Part shown: in pieces, positions 1 through 9,910 of the stretch
How positions within the stretch are numbered: position 1 is the first letter of the stretch
How the letters are laid out: the number at the start of each line of letters is the position of its first letter
DNA from: Perkinsus marinus ATCC 50983
Taxonomy: Eukaryota > Perkinsozoa > Perkinsida > Perkinsidae
DNA: 64,000 nt
Assembly (NCBI RefSeq): GCF_000006405.1
Contig: NW_003202973.1
Coordinates: forward strand, 1-64,000
Direction of reading: 5' to 3'
Notes under the pieces: model-generated
Seen by the model: the letters and a program-made list of their open reading frames with translations, nothing else
Database searches by the model: none
What the model was told of the DNA's origin: nothing
Made by a program: the position numbers and the translations under genes

Positions 1-954
1 TGCCACGATCTGTACGAGGTACTTTCGAAGACCAGTATGTGATCGTTAGTACGCATACTATTGTAGCGAAGACTAGTGCCTATGCTCTTCGAAACGGCGG
101 TTTGATAAGCCGAGAGCGTGAGACCTATAATGGTTTGATGATGGGAAATATTTCCCGACGGAGGGCGGTGCTTGAGCAGGTGCGGAACAAGTATAGATCT
201 GGCACTCTACTGAATTTGGTGAATAATGGAACTCCGATATTTTAATACCTCTCCCAGAAGCACGTCTCACATATCATGTTGCTAAGCAGTTGATGGTTGT
301 TGACTACCACAATAATAAGGAGTCTTCATGTAGAGAGAATCTCTCTGCACCCGTGTGCGGAGGACTCTATGCAGCCATCTCTCTGAGAGATGGCTGCATA
401 TCGTGTGCACAGCCTCCTCGCCCTCGACCATCACAGAGCCATTGGCTCTCGACTTTCCGGACAAGAAAGCACATACTTGGTCTGTATAACAGCCGATAGT
501 GGGTATATACTCAACATTATCTTCGTCCTAGACACGAGTTTGGCGCATGTTGCAGAAGCACTAAAGGAGTTGAGAGGACGGGTGCCGTCTGTTTTAAATG
601 TATATGTAGACCGGGGATGTTGTCAAACGGAAGGTTTGAATAATGCAGAGCTTATAAGATCAGCTGTCCAATGTGATAAAGTCATCATCAAATTAGATGC
701 TTTACATGCGATGTTCAGACTGACACGGCCGGTCAGTCAAAATCATCGGCAATTCGGTAGATTCTGCCGTAAGATCTCCGATGCCATGTACATCTCCGAT
801 CCAGGGGGCATTGAACGACTTCAAGCACGGAGATTGCAAACGCACAAAGATGGGGAGAAAATAATTAAGGAGGTCTTACGCAAGAATGCTCGGCGATACA
901 TACCATCGGGTGACGTATTGCGTCAGCGTCTCATGGAGGGGGCGAGGAGTTTCT
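1..954 (+). pseudogene. Truncated copy of DDE-type transposase-like gene
   Basis: This segment matches 5833-6786 with only about two differences by eye (near 114 and 730), so it is a recent duplicate of the complete-looking copy downstream. The left side is cut by the window edge. The right side stops abruptly at 954, where the sequence changes from transposase to unrelated DNA and the frame ends at 971. It therefore keeps the middle of the protein (the segment with LALDHH and VDRGCC) but lacks the C-terminal third. Whether its 5' part exists outside the window cannot be seen. It is the left flank of the tRNA array. Confidence 0.7.
368..400. repeat. Perfect palindrome, 16-1-16
   Basis: The arm TATGCAGCCATCTCTC is followed by one T and its exact reverse complement. 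The same palindrome is present at 6200-6232 in the second transposase copy. It lies just upstream of the second transposase reading frame. Confidence 0.9.
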
Positions 955-1346
955 CAGAAACTCTTCGGTAGCCAGGCTACCGAAGTGAGAGCAACCGAAG
1001 TGGCTTATCGGGGTGTTGCCGTTGTCCTCGCCAAAGAGCTCGGAGCATACAGTCTTTCAGGAAGCTACATCCACCCTGGCTTGTTCCGGGAGAGGTACGA
1101 TGGAACTGCCGCCTCCACCAGGCAGGCCGGGATGGACGTCATGGGATCAAAAGGAGCCAGCACGCTCACCAACAACTGATAGATGATAAAGTAAGGTATC
1201 AATAATCCTCACACTAACACTTAGGACAAGCAGCAACAACGTCGCACGAAATACACAGGTTCAGAGTAACTAGCTTCGCGGGCGAGCGCGTCACGGTCCT
1301 GTTTTTGCACCACTCTACACTCCACAAGCTTCGTGTAGGGTAACAA
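955..1346. other. Junction spacer between transposase copy and tRNA array
   Basis: No gene is recognised here. A perfect 11-1-11 palindrome (arm CTTCGGTAGCC) lies at 963-985, a few bases after the point where the transposase copy breaks off. A 97-residue open frame crosses 886-1179 but has no recognisable motif. Confidence 0.5.
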
Positions 1347-1452
1347 GCAATCCGAATTCCGCTCACGTATTCTGACGGATTGACCAATTACCGCCTAAAC
1401 CATTTCGGAAGAGTATTCAACTTTAATATCAATCAAAGTGACTAGCTTCATC

Positions 1453-1526
1453 GCCCGATTAGTTCAGCTGGATAGAATGTCTGCCTACGGAGCAGATGGT
1501 CGTAGGTTCGAATCCTGCATCGGGTA
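1453..1526 (+). tRNA. tRNA-Arg(ACG), copy 1
   Basis: A 74-nt cloverleaf: acceptor GCCCGAT pairs with ATCGGGT (G1-U72 wobble), D stem GTTC/GAAT, anticodon stem TCTGC/GCAGA around loop CTACGGA (anticodon ACG), T stem GTAGG/CCTGC with loop TTCGAAT, and discriminator A. A and B boxes are intact and there is no intron. The CCA end is not encoded. A34 would be modified to inosine to read CGU, CGC and CGA. Confidence 0.95.
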
Positions 1527-1767
1527 TACATTAACCTCACTTCCTCTTCATCCATTCTACGTCAACGAAATCGGGCATCCGATGTGAAGCTCCACCTAGT
1601 TTGCACAAGACGCTGAAGGCAAGCACATGAGATAGTGGTGCGCACCAACGGCTGTACCTGAGCAATCCGAATTCCGCTCACGTATTCTGACGGATTGACC
1701 AATTACCGCCTAAACCATTTCGGAAGAGTATTCAACTTTAATATCAATCAAAGTGACTAGCTTCATC

Positions 1768-1841
1768 GCTCGATTAGTTCAGCTGGATAGAATGTCTGCC
1801 TACGGAGCAGATGGTCGTAGGTTCGAATCCTGCATCGGGTA
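1768..1841 (+). tRNA. tRNA-Arg(ACG), copy 2 (acceptor variant)
   Basis: Same cloverleaf as copy 1, but the acceptor starts GCTCGAT, turning one C-G pair into U-G wobble. The fold is still complete, so it may be functional but with a weaker acceptor stem. Confidence 0.9.
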
Positions 1842-1943
1842 TACATTAACCTCACTTCCTCTTCATCCATTCTACGTCAACGAAATCGGGCATCCGATGT
1901 GAAGCTCCACCTAGTTTGCACAAGACGCTGAAGGCAAGCACAT

Positions 1944-2477
1944 TGAAAACCCCTCTGACTCGGGAGTGTGGGATTGGAGAACCTGGGCGTCATTCGCCGG
2001 ATGCTAGGATTCCCGTCGTAGCTGAGATTGCCAGTCAATCATCTGTGCGACTACATACTAGTTGCCAGTTGTCAGACTGGTATTCTAGCTGTCTGACCTG
2101 TTGATTGGCAATCTGGGATTCCGTAGACTACGAATGCGCCGAGGTTCTATGTGGTCGAGGAACGCATGGTGTGAACGTGGTTTGACACAAATGCGGTCCC
2201 GACACACATCCCCCGGGTCGGGTGGGTGTGGATAAAGCTCACCAGGTCAGTGGTGCATTGCTGCTCCACATAACAAGGTGGTTGGATGATTGCCACAGGC
2301 AAATAGCCTGGGATCTGGTGACGTAGACATACACGTATCCTTTTGCGTCCGTGCGCACGCACGTACGCGAGCGTTTCGTGTTTGTAAGTTGTGTGATATT
2401 CACAGTGGGTAGAGTTGTGGCACACTCTCTCGTTACAGCCGTGATTTCACTGGCGCGACACTGCGTTAAGCTTTCAA
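1944..2477. other. Non-repeat segment interrupting the tRNA array
   Basis: About 534 bp with no similarity to the array units. It has open frames on both strands but no recognisable domain. It contains a GTCAGACTGG/CTGTCTGACC-type inverted repeat near 2070-2100 flanked by CCAG/GGCAATC repeats, which could mark an insertion, but no clean target duplication was found. Confidence 0.4.
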
Positions 2478-2737
2478 GAGATAGTGGTGCGCACCAACGG
2501 CTGTACCTGAGCAATCCGGATTCCGCTCACGCATCCTGAATCGGCCACTCGATGTGAAGCTCCAACTAGTTTGCACAAGACGCTGAAAACAAGCACATGA
2601 GATAGTGGTGCGCACCAACGGCTGTACCTGAGCAATCCGAATTCCGCTCACGTATTCTGACGGATTGACCAATTACCGCCTAAACCATTTCGGAAGAGTA
2701 TTCAACTTTAATATCAATCAAAGTGACTAGCTTCATC

Positions 2738-2811
2738 GCCCGATTAGTTCAGCTGGATAGAATGTCTGCCTACGGAGCAGATGGTCGTAGGTTCGAATCC
2801 TGCATCGGGTA
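2738..2811 (+). tRNA. tRNA-Arg(ACG), copy 3
   Basis: Identical in sequence and fold to copy 1, and sits in the long unit 2599-2913. Confidence 0.95.
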
Positions 2812-3294
2812 TACATTAATCTCACTTCCTCTTCATCCATTCTACGTCAACGAAATCGGGCATCCGATGTGAAGCTCCACCTAGTTTGCACAAGACGCTG
2901 AAGGCAAGCACATGAGATAGTGGTGCGCACCAACGGCTGTACCTGAGCAATCCGGATTCCGCTCACGCATCCTGAATCGGCCACTCGATGTGAAGCTCCA
3001 ACTAGTTTGCACAAGACGCTGAAAACAAGCACATGAGATAGTGGTGCGCACCAACGGCTGTACCTGAGCAATCCGGATTCCGCTCACGCATCCTGAATCG
3101 GCCACTCGATGTGAAGCTCCAACTAGTTTGCACAAGACGCTGAAAACAAGCACATGAGATAGTGGTGCGCACCAACGGCTGTACCTGAGCAATCCGAATT
3201 CCGCTCACGTATTCTGACGGATTGACCAATTACCGCCTAAACCATTTCGGAAGAGTATTCAACTTTAATATCAATCAAAATGACTAGCTTCATC

Positions 3295-3368
3295 GCCCGA
3301 TTAGTTCAGCTGGATAGAATGTCTGCCTACGGAGCAGATGGTCGTAGGTTCGAATCCTGCATCGGGTA
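3295..3368 (+). tRNA. tRNA-Arg(ACG), copy 4
   Basis: Identical to copy 1. The upstream flank differs by one base (AATCAAAATGACTAG instead of AATCAAAGTGACTAG). Confidence 0.95.
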
Positions 3369-3972
3369 TACATTAACCTCACTTCCTCTTCATCCATTCT
3401 ACGTCAACGAAATCGGGCATCCGATGTGAAGCTCCTCCTAGTTTGCACAAGACGCTGAAGGCAAGCACATGAGATAGTGGTGCGCACCAACGGCTGTACC
3501 TGAGCAATCCGGATTCCGCTCACGCATGCTGAATCGGCCACTCGATGTGAAGCTCCAACTAGTTTGCACAAGACGCTGAAAACAAGCACATGAGATAGTG
3601 GTGCGCACCAACGGCTGTACCTGAGCAATCCGGATTCCGCTCACGCATCCTGAATCGGCCACTCGATGTGAAGCTCCAACTAGTTTGCACAAGACGCTGA
3701 AAACAAGCACATGAGATAGTGGTGCGCACCAACGGCTGTACCTGAGCAATCCGGATTCCGCTCACGCATCCTGAATCGGCCACTCGATGTGAAGCTCCAA
3801 CTAGTTTGCACAAGACGCTGAAAACAAGCACATGAGATAGTGGTGCGCACCAACGGCTGTACCTGAGCAATCCGAATTCCGCTCACGTATTCTGACGGAT
3901 TGACCAATTACCGCCTAAACCATTTCGGAAGAGTATTCAACTTTAATATCAATCAAAGTGACTAGCTTCATC

Positions 3973-4046
3973 GCCCGATTAGTTCAGCTGGATAGAATGT
4001 CTGCCTACGGAGCAGATGGTCGTAGGTTCGAATCCTGCATCGGGTA
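3973..4046 (+). tRNA. tRNA-Arg(ACG), copy 5
   Basis: Identical to copy 1, in the long unit 3834-4148 after a run of three short units. Confidence 0.95.
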
Positions 4047-4408
4047 TACATTAACCTCACTTCCTCTTCATCCATTCTACGTCAACGAAATCGGGCATCC
4101 GATGTGAAGCTCCACCTAGCTTGCACAAGACGCTGAAGGCAAGCACATGAGATAGTGGTGCGCACCAACGGCTGTACCTGAGCAATCCGGATTCCGCTCA
4201 CGCATCCTGAATCGGCCACTCGATGTGAAGCTCCAACTAGTTTGCACAAGACGCTGAAAACAAGCACATGAGATAGTGGTGCGCACCAACGGCTGTACCT
4301 GAGCAATCCGAATTCCGCTCACGTATTCTGACGGATTGACCAATTACCGCCTAAACCATTTCGGAAGAGTATTCGACTTTAATATCAATCAAAGTGACTA
4401 GCTTCATC

Positions 4409-4482
4409 GTTCGATTAGTTCAGCTGGATAGAATGTCTGCCTACGGAGCAGATGGTCGTAGGTTCGAATCCTGCATCGGGTA
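4409..4482 (+). tRNA. tRNA-Arg(ACG), copy 6 (weak acceptor)
   Basis: The acceptor begins GTTCGAT, so positions 2 and 3 are both U facing G. With G1-U72 this gives three consecutive wobble pairs at the end of the acceptor stem. It may be a decaying copy. Confidence 0.85.
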
Positions 4483-4733
4483 TACATTAAACTCACTTCC
4501 TCTTCATCCATTCTACGTCAACGAAATCGGGCATCCGATGTGAAGCTCCAACTAGTTTGCACAAGACGCTGAAAACAAGCACATGAGATAGTGGTGCGCA
4601 CCAACGGCTGTACCTGAACAATCCGAATTCCGCTCACGTATTCTGACGGATTGACCAATTACCGCCTAAACCATTTCGGAAGAGTATTCAACTTTAATAT
4701 CAATCAAAGTGACTAGCTTCATCGCCCGATTAG

Positions 4734-4807
4734 TTCAGCTGGATAGAATGTCTGCCTACGGAGCAGATGGTCGTAGGTTCGAATCCTGCATCGGGTATAC
4801 ATCAACC
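4734..4807 (+). tRNA. tRNA-Arg(ACG), copy 7
   Basis: Identical to copy 1. It is the last complete tRNA before the array breaks off at about 4960. Confidence 0.95.
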
Positions 4808-4960
4808 TCACTTCCTCTTCATCCATTCTACGTCAACAAAATCGGGCATCCGATGTGAAGCTCCACCTAGTTTGCACAAGACGCTGAAGGCAAGCACATG
4901 AGATAGTGGTGCGCACCAACGGCTGTACCTGAGCAATCCGAATTCCGCTCACGTATCCTG

Positions 4961-5336
4961 ATAGCGCGCGGCGTAGCCGCGCGCCCTATCTCATGTTTTG
5001 CATATTCAGGATAGACCTAATGCGCATGTGATTCCTATCTCATGCGCAATCCCTACCTTGTAGACAATGATAGCGAGGGAGTTGAAGTCCTAATACAGGG
5101 AGACGACGACCCAGAAGTGAATGATACTGTAATAACTCAATGAGGAACTCGTGTATTGCAAATTCCGATTTGGAATCTCTTCATCCAGGCTATGGGTAAT
5201 GCTATGTCAAGCCATGCGAGCCACGCAGTCTCCGAGAAGCCTGTGATTGCAAATGTGTCGTCATGCAGCGCTGGAGCAGTCTCGAAGGTGAGGCCTGTAT
5301 CTTCAATCTCTGATTATTGATCAATAGAAATGGCCG
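4961..5336. other. Spacer with GC-rich inverted repeat
   Basis: Begins exactly where the last array unit ends, with an inverted repeat (GATAGCGCGCGGC / GCCGCGCGCCCTATC) at about 4961-4990. This could be the terminal structure of the element that carries the downstream transposase. No gene was recognised in the remaining bases. Confidence 0.4.
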
Positions 5337-7373
5337 GTGAGCTCTAACACCTCGAAGTGTTGTCAGGAAGCTACTCCGCCAGCCCGCTCTGACTTGCTGC
5401 GCCTCACGGGGCCAGGATCGGCTAGTGAGCAGGATGGTGTGATATCTCAACTGCGTTGGGATAGCAACATACGATCGGTCGGTGATTTGCATAACATTGT
5501 CAGCAAGCGTGATGGCCTCGATACGGAGCGTCCGGCGTTTTATCGGATACGGTCCTTATCGACTGATGAAGCTTACCGAGAGTGGCAACGAACGGGGAGT
5601 CTGAAGACGCTCATCCATAATCTTAATGGCAGAGATTTGCTCCTATTTCTACCTTCGGGAGGAACGTGTCCTTCTTGTGGTGCTGTCTCCATCAACAGCA
5701 CTAAAGAGGTCCGGAGTCCTAAGGCTGTTATCGAGAGCGATGGTACTGTATCAACACTCTACAGCACTCGCCAGAAGTGCTCAAAATGTCAAGCTTCCTT
5801 TAGCTCACTCAAGGAAGAGTATCTGCGGAGCCTGCCACGATCTGTACGAGGTACTTTCGAAGACCAGTATGTGATCGTTAGTACGCATACTATTGTAGCG
5901 AAGACTAGTGCCTATGCTCTTCGAAACGGCGGTTTGATAAGCCGAGAGTGTGAGACCTATAATGGTTTGATGATGGGAAATATTTCCCGACGGAGGGCGG
6001 TGCTTGAGCAGGTGCGGAACAAGTATAGATCTGGCACTCTACTGAATTTGGTGAATAATGGAACTCCGATATTTTAATACCTCTCCCAGAAGCACGTCTC
6101 ACATATCATGTTGCTAAGCAGTTGATGGTTGTTGACTACCACAATAATAAGGAGTCTTCATGTAGAGAGAATCTCTCTGCACCCGTGTGCGGAGGACTCT
6201 ATGCAGCCATCTCTCTGAGAGATGGCTGCATATCGTGTGCACAGCCTCCTCGCCCTCGACCATCACAGAGCCATTGGCTCTCGACTTTCCGGACAAGAAA
6301 GCACATACTTGGTCTGTATAACAGCCGATAGTGGGTATATACTCAACATTATCTTCGTCCTAGACACGAGTTTGGCGCATGTTGCAGAAGCACTAAAGGA
6401 GTTGAGAGGACGGGTGCCGTCTGTTTTAAATGTATATGTAGACCGGGGATGTTGTCAAACGGAAGGTTTGAATAATGCAGAGCTTATAAGATCAGCTGTC
6501 CAATGTGATAAAGTCATCATCAAATTAGATGCTTTACATGCGATGTTCAGACTGACACGGTCGGTCAGTCAAAATCATCGGCAATTCGGTAGATTCTGCC
6601 GTAAGATCTCCGATGCCATGTACATCTCCGATCCAGGGGGCATTGAACGACTTCAAGCACGGAGATTGCAAACGCACAAAGATGGGGAGAAAATAATTAA
6701 GGAGGTCTTACGCAAGAATGCTCGGCGATACATACCATCGGGTGACGTATTGCGTCAGCGTCTCATGGAGGGGGCGAGGAGTTTCTGGGAGCTGGATCTA
6801 GAGTGTTCAGTATGTGCTGATCCCGGTGATACAGATGCTAATGGTCTGCCAAGGGAAGGTACCATTGGCTGCCCACTAATTGATCCCCCGTTTTGGGCCG
6901 CCCTTCGCGGCGTTCTAAGCCATGCTGACTGCCTGTCAGACGTTCGCGAGGATCAGGCAATTCTTGTACACCGCGATGCTGCTGGCCTCTATCGTATTGA
7001 TAGAGGCAGCAGGAAAAACGATGGGCGCCACTCCGTCTGGGTCAAAGAAGCGGCGATGTTATCGAGAATCGGAGGTCGAATGATGAGCATCCGGCTGCAT
7101 TGGAGAGCAACTTACGCCAACAGGCGTTCACGATCCAGCTTGCTGGGCTGTAACGTTCTACCGATACCATTGGCTGGAGCAGAGGTGGAAGGAAGGAGCG
7201 ACTTATGCCACACCGTCGTCCTGTCTGAATCGGATAGAACCATTACTTTCGGCTTTTCCTACTTGGAGCTATTGGACCGTGAGCTCTATAACGTACTCTC
7301 AACAGCTGTCTCGACGAGGACAATGATTACTCAAGCTCTGCTAGCTCCGCATGCTCTTCCGGTGCTGAGGTGA
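5337..7373 (+). CDS. DDE-type transposase-like protein (DUF6729-like)
   Basis: Two open segments, 5337-6077 (246 aa) and 6222-7373 (383 aa), look like one gene. The first has a zinc-ribbon-like pattern (CPSCG about residue 117, CSKCQ about 148). The second has LALDHH, a beta-strand-rich region, VDRGCC and KLDALHAMFRL, an order I know from DUF6729-type proteins with an RNase H-like DDE fold, common in animal transposon-derived genes. The acidic residues of LDHH and VDRG would be two of the catalytic three; the third is not clear. The 144 bp between the segments contain stops and may be an intron (a GTGAATAATGG donor lies near 6053) or decay. The partial copy at 1-954 is nearly identical. Terminal repeats are not firmly defined. 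Confidence 0.6.
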
Positions 7374-7410
7374 TGTCGAGTACTCCTGGAGCCGATTAAA
7401 GTGCTCTGAT

Positions 7411-7589
7411 TATGACGGTTTTCCAATATCCTTGAGTCAACGAAACACCGTCTGATCTCACGTAGAACGTAAGATTAATAACAGCTTAAAAGGTCTATGG
7501 AAGTTCAATCGTAGCAGACTGACATACTAGCTTGACGCTAGATACACAGCTACATCACAATTATAAGACAACTATGGAGGACAATCTTT
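7411..7589 (-). repeat. LTR, left copy (3' end of element)
   Basis: Matches 14641-14819 almost perfectly. The true inner edge is not set because the partner runs into the gap; the LTR may extend to about 7720. Confidence 0.75.
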
Positions 7590-7683
7590 TGTGTCTTCGA
7601 GTGACTACAACATTCTAACTACTCATTATCAAAATCCGTACATGCTGAATCCAGCACACTCCCGCCCGTGCTAGTCACTAGGA

Positions 7684-7720
7684 CCAGCACGTAGATTCAG
7701 ATTCTGAATCTACGTGCTGG
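7684..7720. repeat. Perfect palindrome, 18-1-18
   Basis: The arm CCAGCACGTAGATTCAGA is followed by one T and its exact reverse complement. It is the longest such palindrome I found, and lies between the left LTR and the integrase tail. Confidence 0.9.
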
Positions 7721-8103
7721 AGACTTGCTATCAGATAGCTATCTACGATCTGAATTTCAGAACAGACTCAATAGTTTCCTTGCCATCTTCCAGTTTAACC
7801 TTCCTTGTACTATCCGTTGGGGCAGCGAGAATAGTGCATGGTTCCCAGCCAGTATTAAGTTTACCAAACTGACCGATCATAGGCCTCCAACGATATGCCT
7901 TACAACCAACCTTTAACCCACGACCAGCATGACGAGCGTTACGAGACAACAACTTTTCGCGAACAGCACGTCGACGCAACCACCAAACATCAGCCAACTC
8001 TCGAAGGGTTATATCTTTACCATCTTGAACTTCACTCATATAGGCATCACTGATGCCGCATCAGCAGTCATATCATCCCACCAACTTGGTGGTTCTAACC
8101 CTT

Positions 8104-9155
8104 CTACACCTTTTCAATCTCAAATTCAACAATTGAAAGAACAAATTAGATGGATGAAATTTAATTTTCGACGAGTGAAAGGAGTTTTTCGCGAAGTGAA
8201 AGTTCAAATTCGAAATGAAAGTTAGAATTTCGTTGACCGGTCGAAAACGAAAGTTCAAATTCGTAAATGAAATTTATGAATTCGGAAACGCAAGTTCAAA
8301 TTCGTCGAACACAAGACCAATTTCGATCAATGAAAGCTCACTTTCATTCGATGGAAGGAAATTCTCGTCAGCGTCGTGCCACGGATCGACTTGCGACTCG
8401 CAAATTGCGAGTGCTGATGGTGCTCTACGGGCTGCACCGTAATGCTGAACAGTACAGTGCAATTCAAAAACTTACAATGAAGGATTTTCAGAGATTCGAA
8501 CCGGGAGATTGTTTGGGTTTGATTCTCCCATGGAGAATCTCCATTACCCTTCCGATGATATCGGAAGGACGATGGGGTCAGCACATGTTCGGTTCGATTT
8601 CCTGACCGCCGAACCGAACTTTGACCGACCGAATACCGAACCGGACCAACCCTCTACGAAAAGTTCGGGCTTCGACGGGCTACATCGGTCCCGGACCGAC
8701 GGTCCGACGGACCCATGTGACGGTCACATTATGACACAACGTTCCGGAGAACTACCCGGGAATCTCACTCAGTGCAATAACTGTTCACATTTGAGAAGTA
8801 CCTCGAGCAATCTTCGCACATTGTGCGAGTTGTCAACTCGTGGAGTGTGAATAGCGCATATCGAGATGTGGTGCAAGTGCGTGTAGTGTGAATAGTGCAT
8901 TTCGAGGCGTCATGAAAATGAGCTTTCATTGGTCGAAATTGGTCTTGTGTTTGATGAATTTCAACTTGTGTTTCCGAATTCATAAATTTCATTTACGAAT
9001 TTGAACCTTCATTTTTGAGTGGTCTACGAAAATCGAACTTTCATTTCGAATTTGAAGTTTCATTCGGTGAAAAACTCCTTTCATCTGACTAAAATCAAAT
9101 TCCATTTCTCTAATTTGTTCTTTCATTTGCTGAATTTGAGATTTAAAAGGTGTAG
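8104..9155. mobile_element. DNA element with about 240-bp inverted repeats inserted in the retroelement
   Basis: The left arm (about 8104-8350) and right arm (about 8910-9155) are long imperfect inverted repeats that start CTACACCTTTTCAATCTC and end with its reverse complement. The outer two bases on each side (TT/AA) extend the match. The 560-bp interior has no recognisable transposase but is rich in small perfect palindromes (for example 8396-8412 and 8552-8572). A shorter relative lies at 41835-42140. It is probably a non-autonomous TIR element. Confidence 0.8.
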
Positions 9156-9910
9156 AACAGCATCCTTAATCTCACGAGACTCCTGTAAAGCAAACGGATC
9201 TGATGGAGTTCTCGTATGACCACGACAAACGATAGCTGGAGAGAGTGGTGAAGAGTCGACGTACGGAGTAGTATTAACCACAGCTGTTGCACGGGACAGC
9301 AAACGTATGAACTCGTTCCTCGTAGGAGTCTTACCAAGGCTCCAAAGCGCACCACGAAGCACAGCATGAAGATCTCGATGGCCTCGTTCACCCCATCCAC
9401 GGAGTTCCTCCCCCCGAGGTGGTGACGGGATAACCATAAAATTCCAATCCTTGGCAACACCAATCACTTCCTTCGTCAGTAGACCTTGATCGACAACTAA
9501 AAGTCTAACCACACCTTCATCACAGAGCATCTGATGAAGGGCTTGTGCTGCAGCCCAGCCTGACTTAGTATCAGAGGGGACAACTTTGATAAACTTACTA
9601 GAGTGGCAACAGAGAGTAAATTCATACAAGGGAGGTATAGTACCATTCGACTCCTCAGACCGACATAGCTTATAAGGACCGATACTATCAAAATATGCGA
9701 TGGCAAAGGGACCATACTGGACACTACATGGTGGAGGACGCGATGAAAGTGCACGACGGCGGTTGGCAGCAATACGACGACTCTGGCAACCAACACAGTG
9801 ATCATTAATACGCCTCACGGTCTTATCCATATGCTGCCAATAATAATGTCTCCATATCCAGCGTAGCAACGTAACACGACCCGGATGTCCAGCATGTTGA
9901 TCATGAACTT

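Larger units (their letters stand above)
1347..4960 (+). repeat. Composite tandem array: 315-bp tRNA units and 121-bp units
   Basis: Two unit types share the same beginning (GAGATAGTGGTGCGCACC) and the same end (GACGCTGAA..CAAGCACAT). The long unit (315 bp) carries a tRNA-Arg in about 194 bp of extra middle sequence; the short unit (121 bp) lacks it. Long units: 1347-1628 (5' truncated), 1629-1943, 2599-2913, 3156-3470, 3834-4148, 4270-4584, 4585-4899. Short units: 2478-2598, 2914-3034, 3035-3155, 3471-3591, 3592-3712, 3713-3833, 4149-4269. A partial unit runs 4900-4960. Unit lengths are exact, and copies differ by only a few substitutions. A 534-bp unrelated stretch (1944-2477) interrupts the array. 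Confidence 0.95.

Noticed and set aside
2478-4269. CRISPR-like array
   Set aside because: Units are 121 or 315 bp, fully repeated without unique spacers, and the organism is a eukaryote.
2466-4343. Series of near-identical 74-103 residue minus-strand frames (MLRYSRWCAPLSH...)
   Set aside because: They are the antisense of the 121- and 315-bp repeat units; they recur because the repeat does, cross tRNA units and show no domain.
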